A DNA stretch of 64,000 bases from positions 211,541 through 275,540 of the forward strand of contig JADJBW010000003.1 in assembly GCA_016703525.1 (NCBI GenBank), given 5' to 3'. Within the stretch, counting starts at the first letter, position 1. Each line of letters begins with the position of its first letter. Shown here piece after piece: positions 8,697 to 17,159 of this stretch. The notes beneath the pieces were generated by a model. It was given only the letters and a program-made list of their open reading frames with translations, made no database searches and was not told where the DNA came from. The DNA comes from Actinomycetota bacterium (lineage in GTDB: Bacteria; Actinomycetota; Acidimicrobiia; Acidimicrobiales; Microtrichaceae). The position numbers and the translations under genes were made by a program.

Positions 8697-9969
8697 CGAC
8701 TTCACAGCCGCAGCGCCGGCCATCGCCGCGGCGAGGGAGGCCACGAGGATCGCGAGCTTCGCTGCGGCCGCGGTGTCGGGGTCGGTGAAGGCGAGTTCGG
8801 TGATGAACAGCGAGACGGTGAAGCCGATGCCGGCGAGCGTTCCGAGCGCGGCGACCATCCGCAGGTTCACGCCTGCGGGGAGGCGTGCTGCGCCGGCGCG
8901 GCAGGCCAGCCACGTCGCGACCGTGATGCCGACGGGCTTGCCGACGAGCAGGCCGAGCGCGACTCCCCATGCGGCGCGAGAGCCGAGCGCACCGTCGATC
9001 GCCGAACCGTTCACGATCACTCCGGCGTTCGCCAACGCGAACACCGGCACGATCACGAAGCTCGTCCACGGGTGCAGCACGTGTTCGAGCCACTCGACCT
9101 TCGACACCGACGATCGGGCGAGCGTCACCGTGGCCCGCGCGTGCTCGACCGACGACAGGTCGGTGAGCTCGTCGATGTCGATCAGGTCAGGGTGCGTGTG
9201 GGCCTGCACCGGCGTCAGGAACCCCATGATGACCCCGGCGATCGTGGCGTGGATCCCACCCTCGTGGAGGCAGAGCCACAGCATCGTGCCGAGCACGACG
9301 AACACGGGCGTGAGCGAGGCCGCCCGACGGCGGGCGACCAGCACGGCGACGACGCAGACGCCGGCCCCGGCCAGCCAGCCCCAGGCGAGCCCGTCGGAGT
9401 AGAAGATGGCGATCACGGCGATCGCGCCGAGATCGTCGACGATCGCCAGCGCGAGCAAGAACACCTTGCCGGCCGATGGGACGCGGGACCCGAGCAGGCC
9501 GAGCACGCCGACGGCGAGCGCGATGTCGGTCGCCATCGGCACGCCCCATCCGCTCACGTCGCCGGTTCCGGCGGTGAGCGCGACGAAGATCGCGGCGGGC
9601 ACGAGCATGCCGCCGAGCGCCGCCAGAGCCGGCAGGATCGCCTGGCTGCGGTCGCGGAGTTCGCCCTCGATGAGTTCGCGTTTGATTTCGAGCCCGACGA
9701 CCAGGAAGAAAACGGCCATGAGCCCGTCGTTGACCCAATGGCGCAGGTCGAGGTGGAGCGCGAGCGAGCCGAACGACAGGCCGGCGCGGGTGTGCCACAG
9801 CCGGTCGTACGCGTCGCTCCACGGCGAGTTGGCCTGACGCGAGGGCGATCGCGGCACCGATCGCGAGCAGAATGCCTCCCGCCGACTCGGTCTGGAGGAA
9901 GTCGGTCAGCGGACGGATGACACGGCGCGACGGGTCGGTTGCGGCCGCCGGTGGTTGGGGCGCCGTCAC
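8670..9969 (-). CDS. nhaA: Na+/H+ antiporter NhaA (frameshifted near the N-terminus)
   Basis: Sodium-proton antiporter of the inner membrane. The N-terminal part (GTG at 9969) includes FLQTESAGGILLAIGAAIAL, and the continuation ANSPWSDAYDRLW lies in another frame, so one base too many (or two too few) is present near 9830-9838. From there about 390 residues are intact, with VNDGLMAVFFLVVGLEIKRE and SDVSGWG-like segments (here TGDVSGWGVPMATDIALA) that carry the aspartates typical of NhaA. The start overlaps the stop of the SDR gene (GTGA), so the two are co-transcribed. Confidence 0.88.
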
Positions 9970-10736
9970 CGAAAGGTCATCCCGCCGTCGACGACCAGCG
10001 CTTGGCCGGTCATGTAGCTCGACGCGTCGGACATGAGGAAGATCGCCGCGTTGGCGATCTCGGACCGCGCCGCCATGCGACGCATCGCGCACGAGTTGAC
10101 CATCATCTTCTGCACGTCCGGGGGGTTGTGCCGCACCATGTCGGTGTCGGTGACGCCGGGGGCGAGCGCGTTGGCGCGGATGCCGTCGCCGACCAACTCG
10201 GCGGCCATCGTTCGGGTGAGCGAGAGGAGTGCGTTCTTCGCCGAGATATAGATGCCCATGTACGTGGCCGGGGTGAACACGCCGGCGCTGATGACGTTGA
10301 CGATCGATGCGTGCTCGCTGGCGCGCAGATGCGGGAGCGCGGCCTGTACGAGGAACAGCGGGCCGCGCACGTTGACCGCGTGCGCCTTGTCCCATGCGTC
10401 CTGCGTGATGGCGCCGATGGGCGCCGCAAGGGCGTTCGCCGCGTTGTTGACGACGATGTCGATGGCGCCGAAGCGATCGACTGTGGCTGCGGCCAGCGCC
10501 TCGAGCTCGTCGACGCGGCCGCAGTGCGTGGGCACCGCGATGGCCGTGCCGCCCTCCGAGGTGATGCGTTCGACGACCGCCGCGCAGGCGTCGGCCTTGC
10601 GGCTGGCGACCACGACCTGTGCGCCGAGCGCGGCGGCCGTCTCGGCGATCTCGCTGCCGATACCGCGGCTGCCTCCGGTGACGATAGCGACGCGTCCGGT
10701 CAGGTCGAACTGGGCGTTGAAGGCGGTCTTGTCCAT
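9966..10736 (-). CDS. Short-chain dehydrogenase/reductase (SDR)
   Basis: Classical SDR of 256 residues, NAD(P)-dependent, substrate unknown. Motifs in order are TGGSRGIG for cofactor binding, NNAAN, the catalytic Ser region NVISAGVF, and YISAK as the active-site Tyr-Lys pair. The C-terminus MTGQALVVDGGMTFR is standard. The start MDKTAFNAQFDLTGR at 10736 fits the family better than the longer upstream reading. The gene is followed by nhaA with a GTGA overlap and is divergent from the DUF1611 operon across about 270 bases. Confidence 0.9.
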   Translation of the reverse strand: MDKTAFNAQFDLTGRVAIVTGGSRGIGSEIAETAAALGAQVVVASRKADACAAVVERITSEGGTAIAVPTHCGRVDELEALAAATVDRFGAIDIVVNNAANALAAPIGAITQDAWDKAHAVNVRGPLFLVQAALPHLRASEHASIVNVISAGVFTPATYMGIYISAKNALLSLTRTMAAELVGDGIRANALAPGVTDTDMVRHNPPDVQKMMVNSCAMRRMAARSEIANAAIFLMSDASSYMTGQALVVDGGMTFR

Positions 10737-11003
10737 GGCATCACCGTTCGGGTCGGCAGTTGGGGCACCCCCATTGTGGTCTGCCACTGCAGCCCCCGGG
10801 CGAAGCTCCGACAGCGATGCCACGGGCCCCACGGTGTACGGTTCGGGTGCTGCGTTACTCCGGCCCCCGGTAGCGCGACGGATGTCGCCAACCAGAGGAA
10901 CCGAACATGCGCGCAGTCCCTATCGATCGTCTATCGGCGTCCGCGCCGTTCGACCAGCCGGGCGCGACGTTGCCGGTCCTTCGAGTTCGTCTCGAGGGTC
11001 GAC

Positions 11004-12143
11004 ATGGCTGAAGGTTCGAAGCGCACGCACCAGAGCAACGGCGCGCGCCGAGACTCGGCGCGCCCGACCGCCGTCGTCTACTGCGAGGGCAACTTCGGAG
11101 ATCTCGACGGGAAGACCGCCAACGGGCTCGTCCGCCACTCGGAGCGGTTCGAGATCGTGTCGGTGATCGATAGCCGATTCGCTGGCCGAGACGCCGGCGA
11201 GCTGTTGGGCGACGGGCACAACGGCATTGCGGTGGTCGCCGACCTCGCCGATGCGGTCGCTCGCAACGGCGCCACGCCCGATGTGATGGTGTTCGGCATC
11301 GCCCCGGCGAGCGGGATGCTGTCGGACGAGGAGCGCACGGTGCTGCTCGGGGCGATGGAACAGGGGATGGGCATCGTCAACGGCCTCCACGACTTCCTCA
11401 ACGACGACATCGAATTCGCGGCGGCCTCCGCTGCATACGGCGTGTCGATCGAGGACGTCCGGCGGCCCCCGGCGAAGCGCGACCTTCGGATGTTCCGCAA
11501 CCTCATCGACGATGTGGCGTGCGTGCGGCTCGCGGTCTTGGGCACCGACGGCGCCATCGGAAAGCGGACGACCGCAACCATTCTCACGAAGGCGCTGAAC
11601 GACAACGGGATCCCGACGGTGTTGATCAGCACCGGACAGACCGGGTTGATTCAGGGCGGTCGCTACGGTGTCGCTCTCGACGCGATCCCCAGCCAGTTCT
11701 GCTCGGGCGAGGTGGAGGCAGCGGTCGTCGAGGCGTACGCGGCCGAGCACCCCGCGGTGATCGTCGTGGAGGGGCAGGGGGCGCTCAGCCACCCGGCCTA
11801 CCTCAGCTCGACGTTCATTCTTCGCGGCTCGCGGCCGGATGGCGTCATTCTCCAGCACGCGCCCCGCCGTGCATTCCTGTCGGACTTCCCGACGGTGCCG
11901 ATGCCGGACGCGGCCAGCGAGATCCGGCTGATCGAATCGTTCGCCGACACGAAGGTCGTCGGGCTGACGATCAATCACGAGAACATGACCGACGACGAGG
12001 TCGCGGCGGCGATCGATTCGTACGGCGCGCAGCTCGGCATCCCGGTCACCGATGCCCTCATCCAGCATCCGGAGCATCTCGTCAAGATGGTTCTCGCTGC
12101 GTTTCCCGATCTTCGACGGACGAGACTTTCGCTGGTGCCATGA
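11004..12143 (+). CDS. DUF1611 (DgcN-like) P-loop protein
   Basis: Protein of 379 residues in the DUF1611 family. Visible signatures are VVYCEGNFGDLDGKTANGL near the N-terminus, MVFGIAPASGMLS, and a P-loop-like segment GTDGAIGKRTTA at about residues 178-189 in the C-terminal nucleotide-binding half. Some family members (DgcN) are reported N-acetyltransferases that act with an enolase-type racemase in D-glutamate use. Here the partner, overlapping by ATGA, is instead a PLP-type amino acid racemase, so a role in amino-acid stereochemistry is plausible but inferred. Confidence 0.85.
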   Translation: MAEGSKRTHQSNGARRDSARPTAVVYCEGNFGDLDGKTANGLVRHSERFEIVSVIDSRFAGRDAGELLGDGHNGIAVVADLADAVARNGATPDVMVFGIAPASGMLSDEERTVLLGAMEQGMGIVNGLHDFLNDDIEFAAASAAYGVSIEDVRRPPAKRDLRMFRNLIDDVACVRLAVLGTDGAIGKRTTATILTKALNDNGIPTVLISTGQTGLIQGGRYGVALDAIPSQFCSGEVEAAVVEAYAAEHPAVIVVEGQGALSHPAYLSSTFILRGSRPDGVILQHAPRRAFLSDFPTVPMPDAASEIRLIESFADTKVVGLTINHENMTDDEVAAAIDSYGAQLGIPVTDALIQHPEHLVKMVLAAFPDLRRTRLSLVP

Positions 12144-13231
12144 CGTGCCCCCGCGTCGAGGTGCGACTCGACAGGGTCGGCCGAAACGCTCGAACGCTGG
12201 TCGATCGGCTCGGGTCGATCGGCATCGCCGTGTGCGGCGTCACGAAGGCAACCGGCGGGTCGCCCAAGGTGGCACGGGAGCTGCTCGCGGGCGGCGTGAC
12301 CGCGTTGGCCGAGTCGCGAGTCGAGAACGTCGAGCGGTTGCGGCGTGCGGGCATCGCCACAGAGATCGTGCTCGTCCGGTCGCCCATGCCGAGCCAGGCC
12401 GAGCGGGTGGTCGCCGCCGCGGACATCAGCCTGAACAGCGAGGTCGACGTGATCGAGTTGCTGTCGTCGAGCGCGGTGCGCGCGGGGCGACTGCACGGGG
12501 TCGTGCTCATGATCGAGCTCGGCGACCTTCGTGAGGGGCTCATGCCCGGCGACGTTCTGGACGCGGCCCGTCGGGTCGCATCGATGCCGGGTGTCGTCTT
12601 GCGCGGCGTCGGCGTGAACCTGGCATGCCAGAGCGGCGTGATCCCGGACGCGTCGAACATGGCCGAGCTATCGGCGATTGCGGTCTGCGTCGAGGCGGAC
12701 CTGGGGGTCGAGCTCGAGCTCGTTTCGGGTGGCAACTCGGCGAATCTCGCGTGGGCCCTGAAGGAACCGGCCGACACGGGTCGCATCAATCACCTTCGCC
12801 TCGGCGAGTCGATCCTGCTCGGCCGGGATCCGTTGACCCGTGCCCCCATCGCCGGTCTCGCCACCGACGCGTTCACGGTCGTGGGCGAGGTGATCGAGTC
12901 CAAGATCAAGCCGACTCGCCCGCGGGGGTCGACGGGGCAGAACGCGTTCGGTGACGCGGTCGGTGACGCGGTCGGCAGCGAGGGCCGCGACCGGTCGTGT
13001 CGACGCGTGATCGTGGCGCTCGGACGTCAAGACGTCGATCCCGACGGGCTCGAGATGCCTGAGGGATACCGGATCGTCGGGGCGAGCAGCGATCACCTTG
13101 TGGTCGAGGCAGGCTGCGACGCACCGGTGCCCGGCGCCGAGCTCCGGTTCGGCGTGAACTACAGCGCGCTGCTCCGAGCGATGACATCGGCATCGGTGCT
13201 GACGTGCTTCACCGACGAGGCCCCCGCGTGA
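12140..13231 (+). CDS. Alanine/ornithine racemase family PLP-dependent enzyme
   Basis: Predicted PLP-fold-type III racemase of 363 residues. The N-terminal alanine-racemase-type barrel carries the PLP lysine in AVCGVTKATGG, and SGGNSANL and LGESILLGRD match the ornithine/alanine racemase (Orr-like) branch. A short tandem duplication encodes GDAVGDAV in the C-terminal half (12,951-12,974). It overlaps DUF1611 upstream (ATGA) and the GAF-ANTAR gene downstream (GTGA), so the four genes are one operon. The substrate amino acid cannot be told from sequence. Confidence 0.83.
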   Translation: MTCPRVEVRLDRVGRNARTLVDRLGSIGIAVCGVTKATGGSPKVARELLAGGVTALAESRVENVERLRRAGIATEIVLVRSPMPSQAERVVAAADISLNSEVDVIELLSSSAVRAGRLHGVVLMIELGDLREGLMPGDVLDAARRVASMPGVVLRGVGVNLACQSGVIPDASNMAELSAIAVCVEADLGVELELVSGGNSANLAWALKEPADTGRINHLRLGESILLGRDPLTRAPIAGLATDAFTVVGEVIESKIKPTRPRGSTGQNAFGDAVGDAVGSEGRDRSCRRVIVALGRQDVDPDGLEMPEGYRIVGASSDHLVVEAGCDAPVPGAELRFGVNYSALLRAMTSASVLTCFTDEAPA

Positions 13232-13968
13232 TCGGCGCACGCAGGCGGCGCGTCGAGCGCCTCGCGACGCGGATCGATGCGGCACGACGCGCCGGCGACG
13301 ACGGCTGGCTCTGCGGCGCGTGCGCGGACATCTCCGGGTTGTCCGGCGCGGGGATCATGTTGATGGCGGGTGATGTGCAGCGCGGGTCGCTGTGCACGAG
13401 CGACGGGGTGAGCGCGGCGATCGAGGAGCTCCAGTTCTCCTTCGACGAAGGCCCGTGCCTCGATGCGTTCCGCGACGACGCACCGGTGATCGAGCCGGAC
13501 CTGACGGGTTCGGGGCGGTCGCGCTGGCCGTCGTTCGCTCCTCGGGCTGCGGCGGCCGGCGCGGCTGCGGTGTTCGGCTTCCCCATCGCGGTCGGAGTGG
13601 TTCGCCTCGGTGCCCTCAACCTGTATCGCAGCACCGCCGGAGTGTTGAGCGGGGAACAGTTCGAGGACTGCCTCGCGCTGGCATCGATCGCCGGAACCAC
13701 GATGATCGAGCTGCAGGCGCAAGCACCGGAGGGCACGCTCGCGCCCGGGCTCGAGGCGGGCGCCAACCTGGAGCTGCGCGTGCACCAGGCGATCGGCATG
13801 GTCGCCGCGCAGGCGGAGGTCGACGTTGCGAACGCTCTGGCGATGCTTCGCGCGCATGCGCTCGACGACGGGCAGACGCTGCGATCGGTTGCACTCGACG
13901 TCGTGGCGCGCGAGCTTGACTTTCGCGACGGCCGGGGAATCCGACAACCGAGGTGGCGACATGAGTGA
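13228..13968 (+). CDS. GAF and ANTAR domain regulator
   Basis: RNA-binding antiterminator of 246 residues. An N-terminal GAF sensor domain covers about residues 20-160 and contains QFSFDEGPCLDAF, a sequence widely shared by actinobacterial GAF-ANTAR proteins. The C-terminal ANTAR helices (about 185-240) carry RVHQAIGMVAAQAEVDVANA. ANTAR domains bind paired hairpins in leader RNAs and prevent termination. The GTG start overlaps the racemase stop, and the 3' end overlaps the next paralogue by eight bases. The ligand is unknown. Confidence 0.87.
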   Translation: MIGARRRRVERLATRIDAARRAGDDGWLCGACADISGLSGAGIMLMAGDVQRGSLCTSDGVSAAIEELQFSFDEGPCLDAFRDDAPVIEPDLTGSGRSRWPSFAPRAAAAGAAAVFGFPIAVGVVRLGALNLYRSTAGVLSGEQFEDCLALASIAGTTMIELQAQAPEGTLAPGLEAGANLELRVHQAIGMVAAQAEVDVANALAMLRAHALDDGQTLRSVALDVVARELDFRDGRGIRQPRWRHE

Positions 13969-14764
13969 CGTGGGATCGAGAGAGTCGTCGCTGGTGGCGA
14001 CGTTCGTGGAGCTCACCGATGTGCTGGTCGACGACTTCGACGTCGTGGAGCTACTGACCTACCTGGCGGGGCGATGCGTCGAGGTGCTCGGTGTCGACGC
14101 CGCCGGGATGATGCTCGCCAGCCCGACCGGCACCCTGCAGGCGGTGGCCTCGTCGAGCGAGGCCGTTCGGACCCTCGAGCTGTTCGAACTCCAGACCCGG
14201 CAGGGCCCGTGCTACGAGTGCTTCTACAACGCAACCCCCCTTGCCAACGTCTCGCTGAGCGACGCTCTGGAACGCTGGCCCGACTTCGCCCCGCTGGCGC
14301 TCGATGCCGGCTTCCGGTCGGCGACCGCATTGCCCATGCGGGTCGGCAACACGACGATCGGCGCGATGAACCTGTTCCGGTCGGCTCGGGCCGACCTGGG
14401 AGTCGCCGACCTGATCGCAGCGAGAGCGTTCGCGCACGTCGCGACGATCGGCATCCTGCAGCACCGCGCCATCGAGGCGGTGCAGGTCATCAACGACCAG
14501 TTGAGCGCCGCGCTGGAGAGCCGGGTGCTGATCGAACAAGCCAAGGGGATGCTCGCCGAGCGTGCCGGCGTGGAGGTCGAGGAGGCGTTCGAGCGGCTGC
14601 GGTCGTTCGCTCGCAATCGCAACCGGCGGCTGGCGCAGGTCGCCGAAGGATTCATCGGCGGTGAGCTGGCGCTCGACGAGATCTTGGAGGACGGCCCCGC
14701 GCGGTCAGCCCTGCGTCACGGTCAGGTTGGCGAAGGTCGCGACGGAACCCTGGTCGACCCATAG
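13961..14764 (+). CDS. GAF and ANTAR domain regulator (second copy)
   Basis: Paralogue of the preceding protein, 267 residues. The GAF domain has FELQTRQGPCYECFYN, and the ANTAR segment has RVLIEQAKGMLAERAGVEVE, the canonical form. The last about 25 residues read into DNA that is antisense to the sigma-factor gene (overlap 14,705-14,764), giving a C-terminal extension beyond ANTAR of uncertain value. Two different ANTAR regulators in tandem behind a racemase is unusual; a possible explanation is a heterodimer or separate ligands. Confidence 0.86.
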   Translation: MSDVGSRESSLVATFVELTDVLVDDFDVVELLTYLAGRCVEVLGVDAAGMMLASPTGTLQAVASSSEAVRTLELFELQTRQGPCYECFYNATPLANVSLSDALERWPDFAPLALDAGFRSATALPMRVGNTTIGAMNLFRSARADLGVADLIAARAFAHVATIGILQHRAIEAVQVINDQLSAALESRVLIEQAKGMLAERAGVEVEEAFERLRSFARNRNRRLAQVAEGFIGGELALDEILEDGPARSALRHGQVGEGRDGTLVDP

Positions 14765-16048
14765 GCCCACGCCGCCGGACGCGTCGGCGCCGAGCTTGAG
14801 GTCGCTGACCGTGAGATCCGGCTCGGTCGCGTCGCCGACGAAGACTTCGGCGGTCGTACCGTCGAGCTCGATTCGGAGGTGGGTCCAGGCCGACGGTGCG
14901 ACGGACCGCATCAGGTGGTTGCGTTCGGCGGTGTTGGCGGCGGCGGCCGCCGCGAGTGTGTACAGGTCAGCGGCAGCGGCGCGTTCGCCGGCGCGTTCGC
15001 GCAGATGCGCCTCGACGGCGATCCGCCGCGGGACGTGCGGCGGGACGAGCGCGAGTGCGGCCAGGCCCGCGGCTGCGCCGTCGGCTTCTCCCACGGCAAC
15101 CGCGCGGTTGAGCCGGACGACGGGGCTGTCGGTGATGCGGAGCAGTTCGTCGTACCACTCGACGATCTGCACCCAGTCGGTCGACGCGGCGTCGGGCGCG
15201 TCCACGTGGAGCGCGGCGATGGCCGCCTGTGCCTGGTATTCGCCGAGGGCGTCGCGGGCGAGGGCGGCCACGAGTATCTCGATGCCCTCCTCGATCAGTC
15301 GCGTGTCCCAACTCGTGCGGTCCTGCTCGCCGAGGGGGATCAGACGACCCTGCGGATCCGTTCGCGACCCCCGTCGGGCGTGGTGGAGCAGCATGAGCGC
15401 GAGCAGCCCGTGAACCTCGGGGTCGTCCGACAGGCCGGCGAGTCGGCGCGTGAGTCGGATCGCTTCCGCCGCCAGGTCCACATCGCCGTCGTACCCGGCG
15501 GTGAAGACCAGATAGAGCACTCGGCAGACCGTTGCGACCTCGCCGCGCTCGCCGAGGTGTACTTCACTGATCCGCCGTTTGGCACGGCTGATCCGCTGCC
15601 CCATCGTCGCCTCGGGCACCAGGAACGCTGCCGCGATCTGCCGTGTGGTGAGGCCGCCGACGGCTCGCAGGGTGAGCGCGACGGCCGCCGAGGCCGACAG
15701 GCTCGGATGGGCGCACAGGAAGTAGAGGTCGAGCGCGTCGTCGGACGCGGCGACGTCCCGCGGCGCCTCCGCGTCGGCTCCGACGGCCCGGGAGCGCACG
15801 TCGGCGACTTCCCGGGCACGCCGTGCCGTGGTGGATCGGGCGGCGTCGATGAACCGATGCCATGCGGCGGTGATGAGCCACGCTTGCGGATCGCGGGGCG
15901 GGTCATCGGGCCATGTTCGAAGCGCAATCACGAGCGCGTCCTGCACGGCGTCCTCGGCCGACGCGAAGTCCGCCCCGCGCCGCACGAGGGCCCCGATCGA
16001 CGAAGGCACGAGGTCGCGCAGCGGCACGCCGCACAGCATCTCGGTCAC
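14705..16048 (-). CDS. ECF42-type RNA polymerase sigma factor with C-terminal extension
   Basis: Extracytoplasmic-function sigma factor of about 447 residues. Region 2 contains ASAEDAVQDALVIAL and region 4 contains LTTRQIAAAFLVPEATMGQRI. These are followed by the long TPR-like C-terminal domain that marks the ECF42 group, whose genes lie next to DGPF proteins, as here. The final about 60 residues (HLRIELDGTTAEVFVGDA through GVGLWVDQGSVATFANL) are extra and resemble the end of a concanavalin-like/DUF1080 beta-sandwich. GTG at 16048 or ATG at 16039 could start it. Confidence 0.88.
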   Translation of the reverse strand: MTEMLCGVPLRDLVPSSIGALVRRGADFASAEDAVQDALVIALRTWPDDPPRDPQAWLITAAWHRFIDAARSTTARRAREVADVRSRAVGADAEAPRDVAASDDALDLYFLCAHPSLSASAAVALTLRAVGGLTTRQIAAAFLVPEATMGQRISRAKRRISEVHLGERGEVATVCRVLYLVFTAGYDGDVDLAAEAIRLTRRLAGLSDDPEVHGLLALMLLHHARRGSRTDPQGRLIPLGEQDRTSWDTRLIEEGIEILVAALARDALGEYQAQAAIAALHVDAPDAASTDWVQIVEWYDELLRITDSPVVRLNRAVAVGEADGAAAGLAALALVPPHVPRRIAVEAHLRERAGERAAAADLYTLAAAAAANTAERNHLMRSVAPSAWTHLRIELDGTTAEVFVGDATEPDLTVSDLKLGADASGGVGLWVDQGSVATFANLTVTQG

Positions 16049-16097
16049 AGGACGCCGGTCACAGGACGTCGGTCACAGGACGCCGGTCACAGGGCGG
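16042..16097 (-). repeat. Four 14-bp tandem repeats between the DGPF and sigma-factor genes
   Basis: The plus-strand unit cggtcacaggacgc occurs four times in a row (16042, 16056, 16070, 16084), the last copy being degenerate. On the coding (minus) strand each unit contains TGTGACCG. The DGPF stop lies in the first unit read, and the sigma-factor GTG start lies in the last. Copy-number change would move the start relative to the upstream gene by 14 bases and so could alter translational coupling. Confidence 0.85.
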
Positions 16098-16506
16098 CGA
16101 GCTCGTCGTGGCTCGGCGGCTCGCTCATGAATGGCCGCACTTCGATCCATTCGCAGATCGGCTGGCCGCCTGCGCCCGGTGCTGCCGAGAGCTGCGCGGC
16201 CCGTTCGAGCGCCCGCTCCCATGAGTCGACGTCGATGATCATCCACCCGGCGATCAGGTCCTTCGACTCGGCGAAGGGGCCGTCGGTGACGGGCGGGCGG
16301 CCTTCGCCGGCGTGTCGCACGAACGTGCCGTCGGGCGATACCGCGTCGGCGCTGACGAGCTCGCCGTTCTCCTCCAACTGTGCGGCGAAGTCGCGCATGA
16401 ACTGGATGTGCGCGTCGACCTCGTCGGGGGTCCACCGGTCCATCGTGGTCCACCCTTCGACCGGCTCGGGTCCGCCGCGGTAGTGCTTCAACAGCAGGTA
16501 CTTCAT
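16087..16506 (-). CDS. DGPF/YciI-related domain protein
   Basis: Small dimeric alpha-beta barrel protein of 139 residues. It starts MKYLLLKHYRGGPEPVEGW and contains VTDGPFAESKDLIAGWMII, the DGPF motif. Such proteins are encoded beside ECF42 sigma factors and are thought to feed a signal to them, though the mechanism is unclear. The gene lies directly upstream of the sigma-factor gene on the same strand. The ATG at 16506 follows a GA-rich purine stretch that may serve as ribosome-binding site. Confidence 0.87.
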   Translation of the reverse strand: MKYLLLKHYRGGPEPVEGWTTMDRWTPDEVDAHIQFMRDFAAQLEENGELVSADAVSPDGTFVRHAGEGRPPVTDGPFAESKDLIAGWMIIDVDSWERALERAAQLSAAPGAGGQPICEWIEVRPFMSEPPSHDELAAL

Positions 16507-16664
16507 CGGGTACGTCCTCTCGTTTCGTCGTCGCCTTCGGCAACGATCATCCCAGGGACGGAGCCGCGACCGTGTTTTCGACACGAATGCGGAGATACTC
16601 GTGCGTGGCCCTTGATCGCTTCGACTTCTCCGGCCACTCCACCACACGAACCAAGGAGACGGAG

Positions 16665-17111
16665 ATGCGCAAGCGGATCGGCGCGTTGGCGCTGGCAGCC
16701 CTGGTGGCTGCCGGTTGTTCCGACGGCGACACCTCGACTGCGGTCGACGATGCCAGGGTCGTCAAGATCACGATGCTCGACAACCGGTACGAGCCGAGTG
16801 AGGTGACGGTCCAGAAGGGGCAGGCGGTGACCTTCGAGTTCACGAACAAGGGCACGGTCAATCACGAAGCTCTCGTGGGCGACGAGCAGGCCCAAGCGGA
16901 CCACGCCGAGGAGATGAAGCGCTCGGCGTCCGGCGGCCACGGCGACATGGAGGGGATGGATCACGCCGGCGCCGAGGGCGTCATCACCGTCGAGCCCGGC
17001 AAGTCCGACTCGATCACCACGACGTTCGACGACTCGGGGTCGTTCCTGATCGGATGCCATGTCCCGCTGCACTACGAGCAGGGCATGAAGGCAACGGTGA
17101 CGGTCACGTGA
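16665..17111 (+). CDS. Cupredoxin-like copper lipoprotein
   Basis: Exported copper protein of 148 residues. A basic N-terminus and hydrophobic stretch end in the lipobox LVAAGC, so it should be a lipoprotein. The cupredoxin fold shows ITMLDNRYEPSEVTVQKGQ, a His in VNHEALVG, and the C-terminal ligand loop GCHVPLHYEQGM, giving His-Cys-His-Met type I copper ligands. A His/Met-rich segment (GGHGDMEGMDHAG) may bind extra copper. AAGGAG at 16653-16658 is a good ribosome-binding site. It is followed by a multicopper oxidase. Confidence 0.87.
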   Translation: MRKRIGALALAALVAAGCSDGDTSTAVDDARVVKITMLDNRYEPSEVTVQKGQAVTFEFTNKGTVNHEALVGDEQAQADHAEEMKRSASGGHGDMEGMDHAGAEGVITVEPGKSDSITTTFDDSGSFLIGCHVPLHYEQGMKATVTVT

Positions 17112-17159
17112 GCGCGTCGCGGCGCGACCGATCAGGACTGCGCCGCCCCGACGGAGTGC

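Noticed and set aside
9939..11003. N-terminal extension of the DUF1611 protein
   Set aside because: It is antisense to the SDR gene; family sequence begins after 11,004.
16042..16097. Possible CRISPR-like array
   Set aside because: Units are 14 bases with no spacers; simple tandem repeats. No CRISPR array or cas gene was found in the window.
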